DNA from: Priapulus caudatus
Lineage: Eukaryota; Priapulida; Priapulimorpha; Priapulimorphida; Priapulidae
Reading direction: 5' to 3'
Assembly: GCF_000485595.1 (NCBI RefSeq)
Contig: NW_014578829.1
Location: forward strand, 12,395 to 46,523
Length of the DNA stretch: 34,129 bases
Positions 32,501 through 34,129 of this stretch are shown piece after piece; position 1 is the stretch's first letter, and each line of letters begins with the position of its first letter. Both the position numbers and the translations under genes were made by a program. The notes under the pieces are model-generated. The model did no database searches. It was given only the letters and a program-made list of their open reading frames with translations, and was not told where the DNA came from.

Positions 32501-33499
32501 ACAAAACGTGATTCACAGAAAAGAGCTTCCATGATCAAACGGGGCTACAATTACAAATGTGTAGAAATAAATGGCATTTGAACCTAAAAGTTTACTAGAC
32601 AGCTAACCCTGGTGGGATTCCAACGTAATGTTGAAGACATCATAAATATACTATTACTAGCCAATCAAATGTGGTGTACCGCCGGTTAGATACAATAATG
32701 TAACCCAACAAGAGCAGGGTTCTCCCCAGGATGAAATTGAAACAGGGGAGGGAGGGGAGGGTGAGGGGGGAAGGAGAGGGGAAGGGGAAACTGGGGGGGG
32801 GGGGTCCGGGGGGCATGTTTTTTACACGTAATGCGTAAATCGCCACCACACCATAGACAGTATTTGGGGTACTTGTATATAAGACAGCCGAGTCGTACAG
32901 TTTGTGTTAAGGTTTGTGACAGGGTGACTGTTTGTACTTGTGTGTGGTCTGCAGTGCATGCGTAGTGTAGGACGGTTACTCATTAGTGTACCGTAAAAAT
33001 ACACGCGTCCGGGGGCTGGTCGAATGGGAATTCTAACGATCGATTCCCGCGCTGTCAAACTTTATTGGTGGTGGAATTAATCGGCGGCGGAGGTAATTTA
33101 AACGGGGCGCAACAATTGAAACGTGGGGGGTTTTCCCAAACGGGGCGGGGCGCCCGGTTGCGCAACGTAGGAGAACCCTGAAGAGTAACCCTACTCTTGT
33201 TGGGTTACATTATTGTATCTAACCGCCGGTGTACGGTATAGCGGAAGTGGATACGTAGCTCTGCCGTATCATGTATATGGTTAAATATCCACTGGCACTG
33301 GCCTATTAAAATATATAAATAACACATGTGACATAGCAATAAACAACAACAACAGCATACGTATGTTTTTGGTGCAATTCTATATACCTTATCAGGAATA
33401 ACTTGTTTTTATGAATACCACGAAATCTCCGTTCTGCAGCCGGGACGTTTGTTTTGTGATTGCAAGCCGAGCATGCCTCTCAGTCTCAGTGATACTCAT
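11529..33499 (-). CDS. DALRD3: DALRD3 (DALR anticodon-binding domain protein), gene span
   Basis: In order along the - strand I read exons at 33499-33388 (tentative), 30657-30547, 30238-30069, 29838-29460, 27734-27633, 22534-22452, 14302-14182, 13347-13289, 13116-13006, 12004-11934 (intact version at 14792-14724) and 11596-11529. The joined peptides follow human DALRD3 as I remember it from near the N terminus to the C terminus. Human DALRD3 is reported to bind METTL2 and direct m3C methylation at position 32 of tRNA-Arg. The C-terminal half is an arginyl-tRNA-synthetase-type DALR helical domain. One internal exon (the human GPVK...YYEFRH region) and the last dozen or so residues were not found. 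About 460 codons are accounted for, against about 540 in human. Confidence 0.88.
11550..12900. repeat. duplicated segment A, copy 1
   Basis: Homologous in the same orientation to 14342-15675. It carries DALRD3 exons 10 and 11 and shared intron sequence, for example a GGTAGGTAGGTA tract near 12620 and a GGACGGAC tract near 12840. The two copies differ mainly by single-base indels. Confidence 0.92.
11934..12004 (-). pseudogene. DALRD3: DALRD3 exon 10, frameshifted copy
   Basis: This is the same exon as 14724-14792, with acceptor GTTGGCAG and donor gtaaaa. It is 71 bases instead of 69 and has several indels, for example an extra T in the codons for the YYSRVH motif. It does not translate through as printed. 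Because the sister copy is intact, the differences may be sequencing error and not a true broken gene. Confidence 0.75.
13006..13116 (-). CDS. DALRD3: DALRD3 exon 9 (EEWSLLFNYILPFP)
   Basis: 37 codons, phase 0 to 0, acceptor TTTTCAG. It reads EEWSLLFNYILPFPTLVKD, then CVGEFHANSPHANIYTHK. Human has EGEWLLLFNSILPFPDLLS. The donor, taken at gttgcc just after the AAG codon, is weak, but the next exon fits in phase. It is absent from the duplicated copy. Confidence 0.9.
13289..13347 (-). CDS. DALRD3: DALRD3 exon 8
   Basis: A 59-base micro-exon with acceptor ATCCCAG and donor gtatgg. After completing the glycine codon it reads YYPALPDFEDVDTSLLVEE, matching human LYPTFPPVSSLDFSLLHDE. It is present once; the duplicated copy of this region lacks it. 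Confidence 0.88.
13961..14181. mobile_element. MITE with TCGCGAA-rich terminal inverted repeats, copy 1
   Basis: The left end GTACTGTGTATACGC and the right end GCGTATACAGCAGTAC are inverted repeats, followed inward by TTTCGCG/CGCGAA blocks that also pair. It has no coding capacity. The right end coincides with the exon 7 donor of DALRD3. Target duplications are unclear because the ends contain the palindrome GTAC. Confidence 0.75.
14182..14302 (-). CDS. DALRD3: DALRD3 exon 7 (GGAFVLYNYARLSTL)
   Basis: The acceptor is GCACGCAG and the donor gtactg. It has 40 codons plus one base. It reads VKLDLLQTGGLIGSKGGAFV, then LYNYARLSTLFQHHEED. Human has [20 protein letters not shown]. The (Y)N.ARL motif is the hallmark of the DALR anticodon-binding domain. 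The donor dinucleotide lies at the very edge of a MITE (13961-14181). A second, noisier copy of this exon lies at about 16231-16361. Confidence 0.92.
14349..14385 (-). pseudogene. DALRD3: truncated second copy of DALRD3 exon 11
   Basis: It follows acceptor TTGTCTTCAG and reads EPREHLMPTMAARV, then a stop. Homology with the 11529-11596 exon ends here, at the breakpoint between the two duplicated segments. The EPR.HL part is closer to human DALRD3 than the other copy. Confidence 0.75.
14724..14792 (-). CDS. DALRD3: DALRD3 exon 10, intact copy in the duplicated segment
   Basis: 23 codons in phase 0 with acceptor TCTGTTGCAG and donor gtaaat. It reads ICAFLASLSRTLSVYYSRV, then HVLV. Human has [22 protein letters not shown]. 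This exon sits in the segment duplicated from 11.5-12.9 kb. On the - strand it comes before exon 7 at 14302, out of gene order. Confidence 0.85.
15821..15848. repeat. 28-bp sequence repeated inverted at 18933-18960
   Basis: TCAAGAGTGCATAATAGAGA followed by AGAGTATG. The exact reverse complement is at 18933-18960. It lies at the left border of duplicated segment B copy 2. Confidence 0.9.
15984..16230. mobile_element. same MITE family, copy 2 (within duplicated segment B)
   Basis: Begins GTACTGTGTAGTACGC and ends GGCGTAACAGCAGTAG. It is present because segment B is duplicated, not through independent insertion. Confidence 0.75.
16231..16361 (-). pseudogene. DALRD3: second copy of DALRD3 exon 7, with indels
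   Basis: The sequence is nearly the same as 14182-14302 but with about ten single-base insertions (131 against 121 bases) and no GT at the expected donor. It cannot be translated through as printed. It directly follows the noisy 27-bp satellite in gene orientation. Confidence 0.8.
16405..18220. repeat. 27-bp satellite array (GATACGCGTGTATGTAGATA...), noisy block
   Basis: About 65 copies of a 27-base unit starting GATACGCGTGTATGTAGATA and ending CCGTACT. Nearly every copy has random one-base insertions or losses. Single-nucleotide variants (TATG/TACG, CCG/GCG) recur. It lies in DALRD3 intron 6 and ends at an assembly gap. Confidence 0.95.
18221..18245. other. assembly gap (25 N)
   Basis: Twenty-five N bases at the edge of the 27-bp satellite. 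The true size of the array is unknown. Confidence 0.99.
18246..19160. other. AT-rich intronic DNA, no gene recognised
   Basis: Part of DALRD3 intron 6 by position. A 76-codon open frame at 18821-19051 (+) resembles no family I know. A 28-base sequence at 18933-18960 is an exact inverted copy of 15821-15848. Confidence 0.45.
18933..18960. repeat. 28-bp sequence repeated inverted at 15821-15848
   Basis: CATACTCT followed by TCTCTATTATGCACTCTTGA. It is the exact inverse of 15821-15848, and the pair encloses the noisy satellite and the N gap. Confidence 0.9.
19165..19232. repeat. GGAGTCC dispersed repeat, fragment
   Basis: GGAGTCCGTGTAACTCCCTG here nearly matches GGAGTCCGTGTGACTCCCTG near 31448. 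The family recurs, inverted and diverged, at 21128-21240. Confidence 0.6.
19586..20234. mobile_element. hAT-like non-autonomous element (CAGGGCTCGAATTAA ends)
   Basis: Left end CAGGGCTCGAATTAACG; right end TTAATTCAAGCCCTG, which reads CAGGGCTTGAATTAA on the other strand. The CAGGG start is typical of hAT ends. It sits inside GT repeats, so an 8-bp target duplication cannot be confirmed. No transposase is encoded. Confidence 0.7.
20396..20868 (-). mobile_element. hAT-like element, diverged inverse copy of 32715-33180
   Basis: Read on the - strand it follows 32715-33180 from GGGTTCTCCCC through an oligo-G tract, a TATAAGAT...CCGAGTCGGT segment and GGGGCGCC blocks. The internal match is partial and the outer end near 20400 is indistinct. 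Confidence 0.65.
21128..21240. repeat. GGAGTCC dispersed repeat, inverted copy
   Basis: Contains CGGACTCCCTGCATTTTGC, GGGACTCCCTATTTTAAG and GGGACTCCCCGTG in succession and ends in GTTAATTTC. It reads GAAATTAAC...GGGGAGTCC on the other strand, like the start of the copy at 31367. Confidence 0.6.
21241..21713. other. no gene recognised
   Basis: Unique sequence with an open frame on the - strand (21424-21867) that partly consists of the adjacent 27-bp satellite. No family was recognised. Confidence 0.4.
21714..21845. repeat. 27-bp satellite array, clean block
   Basis: About 4.8 copies of the 27-base unit also seen at 16405-18220, in the same orientation but almost error-free. It is separated from the noisy block by the N gap and 3.5 kb of other sequence. 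Confidence 0.95.
21846..22451. other. intronic DNA, no gene seen
   Basis: AT-rich, with a TA run near 22000 and an (ACTAGT)n run near 22218-22247. It lies just downstream of DALRD3 exon 6 in intron 6. Confidence 0.5.
22452..22534 (-). CDS. DALRD3: DALRD3 exon 6 (IVKFEMLST)
   Basis: The acceptor is TTTGTAG and the donor GTAAGT. Two bases complete a split codon, then 27 codons follow. It reads AEWDDTIQVAASAIVKFEML, then STSSNTS. Human has SVATIKFEMLST at this point. The exon needs a preceding exon ending in phase 1, but exon 5 ends in phase 0. At least one exon is therefore missing between 22534 and 27633, where a LINE sits. A frame at about 22665-22740 (-) reading RTRAESVNMGCKYQDD is a weak candidate. 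Confidence 0.9.
22879..22923 (+). other. 2A-like peptide motif in the LINE
   Basis: Translates as LLVLSGDIENLNPGA. It resembles the ribosome-skipping consensus D(V/I)ExNPGP. It has one extra residue between E and NPG, and the final proline is alanine, so this copy would not be expected to work. 2A-like sequences are known in ORFs of CR1/L2-type LINEs of several marine invertebrates. Confidence 0.7.
26366..26391 (+). repeat. LINE 3' terminal short repeats
   Basis: Three GAGGTTAT/GAGGGCAT-like units directly downstream of the LINE C-terminal coding relic. Short tandem repeats at this position are typical of CR1/L2 3' ends and mark the probable insertion end. Confidence 0.65.
26392..27284. other. 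DALRD3 intron 5 sequence, no exon found
   Basis: No recognisable peptide on either strand. The missing DALRD3 exon (human GPVK...YYEFRH) was looked for here on the - strand and not seen. Confidence 0.4.
27324..27349. repeat. short hairpin with GACGGGG repeats
   Basis: GGCCCCGTCA and TGACGGGGCT form a 10-bp stem around six bases. GACGGGGCTGATTTT recurs directly at 27341 and 27361, and GACGGGG again near 27530 and 27560. It may mark an old transposon, but the borders are not clear. Confidence 0.5.
27633..27734 (-). CDS. DALRD3: DALRD3 exon 5
   Basis: 34 codons, phase 0 to 0, acceptor TCCATCAG and donor gtaaac. It reads DVAVVVHVASAEKQYYQQQ, then VDILWRMLCEISVPQ. It aligns closely with human [23 protein letters not shown]. 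This is one of the best conserved blocks and follows directly from exon 4 in phase. Confidence 0.92.
27908..27990. repeat. AAAAAAGTAT-rich repeat, first block
   Basis: Several AAAAAAGTAT units. A second block with the same motif lies at 28626-28712, and the hAT-like element at 28144 lies between the two. Confidence 0.65.
28144..28477. mobile_element. hAT-like non-autonomous element (CAGTGTTTCCCC ends)
   Basis: Left end CAGTGTTTCCCCCTGG; right end GGGGAAACACTG, its inverted match. CAGTGTTTCCC is a classic hAT terminus. The flanks TTCAATG and TGCAATG are similar (6 of 7) and may be an eroded target duplication. The interior has GGAGGGTCCAAGGGCATG, similar to GGTCCGGGGGGCATG in the 32715 element. 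No transposase frame is present. Confidence 0.7.
28626..28712. repeat. AAAAAAGTAT-rich repeat, second block
   Basis: Same motif and orientation as 27908-27990. Confidence 0.65.
28979..29185. mobile_element. same MITE family, copy 3, in DALRD3 intron 4
   Basis: Begins CTGTGTATATTTCGCGGTGG and ends GGCGTATACAGTACTG, with a shared interior such as CCGACCGCAAAAATAACAAC. It has a different flank, so it is an independent insertion of the family between exons 4 and 5. Confidence 0.75.
29460..29838 (-). CDS. DALRD3: DALRD3 exon 4 (shortest in-frame version)
   Basis: With the exon 3 split codon it continues GYDVHMCGDTVIPQLHSMFG, and later SAQEFIKQEGLLTGGQHYSK and ESLHSYYKFAIRRNG, ending IIPGQ before the donor gtataa. 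It corresponds to the human HGVCVRL...FLQQL through KELVEEQGRTAGYDPNLDN region. The central 60 residues are rich in Ser, Gln and Lys and look like a disordered linker. The length is 379 bases, one base plus 126 codons. The acceptor belongs to a 42-bp tandem repeat, so longer versions starting at 29880, 29940 or 29982 stay in frame. Confidence 0.82.
29799..29996 (-). repeat. DALRD3: 42-bp tandem repeat carrying four copies of the exon 4 splice acceptor
   Basis: Four copies of a 42-base unit span the intron 3 / exon 4 junction, with an extra 18 bases between the second and third from the exon side. On the - strand each copy contains CATTTATTGTAG followed by GTATGACGTCCACATGTG. The possible exon first bases are 29838, 29880, 29940 and 29982. 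The spacings are 42, 60 and 42, all multiples of three. No stop codon occurs in the DALRD3 frame, so every choice adds 14 to 48 residues of YDVHMCGD-type repeats. The farthest acceptor has the best upstream pyrimidine stretch (TCTCTTGCTC). Confidence 0.88.
30069..30238 (-). CDS. DALRD3: DALRD3 exon 3
   Basis: The acceptor is CGTTTCAG and the donor gtaaca. The length is 170 bases (56 codons plus two bases). It reads HGIRDVLQAGEKYS, then GVALVNAHAADGSANLTQ, then LREMLLCLHVQRLLHANG. This aligns with human RVLLHCP...[21 protein letters not shown]; the LxQLR core and the final AxG are shared. The phase joins to the repeated acceptor at exon 4. Confidence 0.87.
30547..30657 (-). CDS. DALRD3: DALRD3 exon 2
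   Basis: 37 codons, phase 0 to 0, with acceptor ATATTTAG and donor GTAATT (- strand). It reads IGDHLLGKSIEWKLPI, then TKEHTLAVFLNRKAAFQ. This corresponds to the human segment ending in LQLQRSAVFE, with the conserved leucines, Arg, Ala and Phe. It is too short to stand out as an open frame and is supported by splice phase with exon 3. Confidence 0.75.
30660..31366. other. DALRD3 intron 1, no gene recognised
   Basis: AT-rich sequence. A stretch at 31040-31250 repeats the words AAGTCGTCA and TAAGTCGTC several times, probably an old dispersed repeat. A 67-codon frame there matches nothing known. Confidence 0.45.
30733..30771. repeat. 18-bp perfect inverted repeat with 3-base loop
   Basis: ATCAAGAGTGCATAATAG and its reverse complement are separated by ACT. 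The arm is the same motif found at 15821-15848 and, inverted, at 18933-18960. This suggests the end of a transposon family, here as two abutting ends. Confidence 0.85.
31367..31560. repeat. GGAGTCC dispersed repeat, longest copy
   Basis: Begins CAGGGTGCGAAATTAACGC, contains GGAGTCCGTGTGACTCCCTG and runs to GTGTTCCAAGAAAATTTGGC. The last part is echoed near 21048-21075 (GTGTTCCAAGAAAATGGGC). The CAGGG start hints at a hAT-like element, but no second end was identified. Confidence 0.55.
31764..32050. mobile_element. MITE with 9-bp target duplication and TTAGGG-like core
   Basis: GTTAGTATA occurs at 31764-31772 and again at 32042-32050, a 9-bp direct repeat. Between them the ends GCTCATAGGGTCTATGTCCC and, inverted, GGGACATAGACCCTCTCAGC form terminal repeats that continue inward (GGGTACTGC). 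A 9-bp duplication fits Mutator-like transposons. The centre (about 31878-31925) is a degenerate TTAGGG array. No coding sequence is present. Confidence 0.82.
31878..31925. repeat. telomere-like (TTAGGG)n tract inside the MITE
   Basis: GGTTAGGGTTAGGATTAAGG and then GTTAGGGTTACGGTTAGGGT: degenerate interstitial telomeric repeats enclosed by the terminal repeats of the 31764-32050 element. Confidence 0.88.
32051..32470 (+). mobile_element. 3' end of a CR1/L2-like LINE
   Basis: Translation near 32070-32130 gives LCDQTFSSAAPKLWNKLPS, then YIRCETSLESL, the typical C terminus of CR1/L2 reverse transcriptase proteins. A non-coding tail ends in a CGCAATATAAAT/ATTATTATT-like segment near 32425-32470. 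The MITE at 31764 appears to be inserted at its 5' side. 5'-truncated and inactive. Confidence 0.75.
32679..33229. mobile_element. palindromic MITE (CCGCCGGTTAGATACAATAA ends) split by a nested element
   Basis: Left end CCGCCGGTTAGATACAATAA continuing TGTAACCCAACAAGAG; the right end is its inverted copy. TGTA flanks both ends as a possible 4-bp target duplication. Without the inserted element at 32715-33180 it would be a short hairpin of about 85 bases. A relic of the same family lies at 7216-7245. Confidence 0.75.
32715..33180. mobile_element. hAT-like non-autonomous element nested in the MITE
   Basis: Ends CAGGGTTCTCCCC and GGAGAACCCTG. AAGAG occurs on both sides (32710-32714 and 33181-33185), a shorter direct repeat than the usual 8-bp hAT duplication. 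The interior has an oligo-G tract and GGGGCGCCCGG blocks and no transposase. A diverged inverse copy is at 20396-20868. Confidence 0.72.
33388..33499 (-). CDS. DALRD3: DALRD3 tentative exon 1 (frame broken by one base)
   Basis: From an ATG at 33499-33497 the frame reads MSITETERHARL, then AITKQTSRLQNGDFVVFIK, resembling the human IKET...LRSRDF start. The donor is gtatat at 33387. As printed, the frame hits a stop four codons after FIK. If the run of five A's is one base too long, the exon ends in QVIPDK, becomes 111 bases and joins exon 2 in phase 0. This could be a sequencing error, a pseudogene mark or a coincidence. The human protein also has a longer N terminus. Confidence 0.4.
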
Positions 33500-34129
33500 A
33501 GTCCGACTAGTCGTTTCACCGCTATAGATTCATTTGTATTTGTTTCCGTCACGCGAATTAGAAATAGCAGTACTTTATCGATTGTTTAAGTCACAAATTA
33601 AACCTGCAGACGCTAGTGTAAGAGTCCAAGCTTGATTCATCATAATAAAATAATGTTGATTCTACCAGAGTACGTATGTAATGCTACTGCAGTTTTACAT
33701 ACTACAGCGCCATCTCTGGGTTACTTTATGAATAAAGAGTCGTTCAGGGGTCGTAGAAAAGCAAAATAAACCTATTCACATGTCGCTGGAGAGAACAATG
33801 TGACAGATAGTATTATTAAATTTTAACAGAGGGTTATGAAACATTATAAACGATGAACAGCTTTGCTATGTCGCTACGATCGTTAAATGCGTATTTTACT
33901 CCGCTCCCTGTTTTCGGAAAGCTCAACCAGCTCAACTGTGTGTGTCCATTTTATACGCAACACTACTTCCGTTACTTCAGTACCGAAAAACTTTTAACTT
34001 CTTAACTTTGCAGTCTTTTGTTTAAAGTTATCTAAAACGTTATTTATGTATTAATATATATACAAATTACTATGTTGATAATATATGGTTAAAGAAAGTG
34101 GAGATCACCACTAAGCAACCGTTAAAGTG
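33500..34129. other. window end, no gene recognised
   Basis: AT-rich sequence upstream (in gene direction) of the tentative DALRD3 first exon. It would hold the DALRD3 promoter if 33499 is the true start, but I see no TATA box or other clear element that decides this. Confidence 0.4.

Overview
This is a repeat-rich, intron-containing animal genomic contig. The host is most likely a marine invertebrate bilaterian, possibly a lophotrochozoan. That guess rests on a Wnt16-type gene, a DALRD3 gene with short exons, TTAGGG-type interstitial repeats, and a CR1/L2-like LINE whose ORF carries a 2A-like motif. The species cannot be named from the sequence.

Two protein-coding genes can be read, and they converge. 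(1) The C-terminal two thirds (about 249 residues) of a Wnt ligand, best matched to Wnt16, lies on the + strand in five exons between 4707 and 8096. All splice phases agree and the reading frame is clean. The N-terminal exons are not visible in 1-4706, which is mostly microsatellite and minisatellite. (2) A DALRD3 gene (tRNA-Arg m3C methylation cofactor in humans) lies on the - strand from about 33499 to 11529 in about eleven short exons. I identified them by matching translated exons to the remembered human protein, and GT/AG sites and phases agree for most. One internal exon and the last residues were not found.

Layout: 1-4706 simple repeats; 4707-8096 Wnt16 with introns made largely of microsatellites; 8097-10860 convergent intergenic DNA with no recognisable gene; 10861-11510 a 42-bp satellite; 11529-16400 the 3' exons of DALRD3 in two partly overlapping copies; 16405-18220 a noisy 27-bp satellite ending at a 25-N gap; 18246-21713 hAT-like non-autonomous elements; 21714-21845 a clean block of the same 27-bp satellite; 22452-22534 a DALRD3 exon; 22870-26391 a decayed LINE; 27633-30657 the 5' DALRD3 exons; 30660-34129 MITEs, a LINE 3' end and a tentative DALRD3 first exon.

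The most interesting signal is at the start of DALRD3 exon 4. A 42-bp tandem repeat spans the intron/exon junction, so the 3' splice site occurs four times. All spacings (42, 60, 42) are multiples of three and there is no stop codon, so the site could give a ladder of in-frame isoforms. Other points worth checking are a partial internal duplication of DALRD3, a MITE whose terminus coincides with a splice donor, a MITE with a 9-bp target duplication and a telomere-like core, and signs that 10.9-18.2 kb was filled with error-rich sequence.
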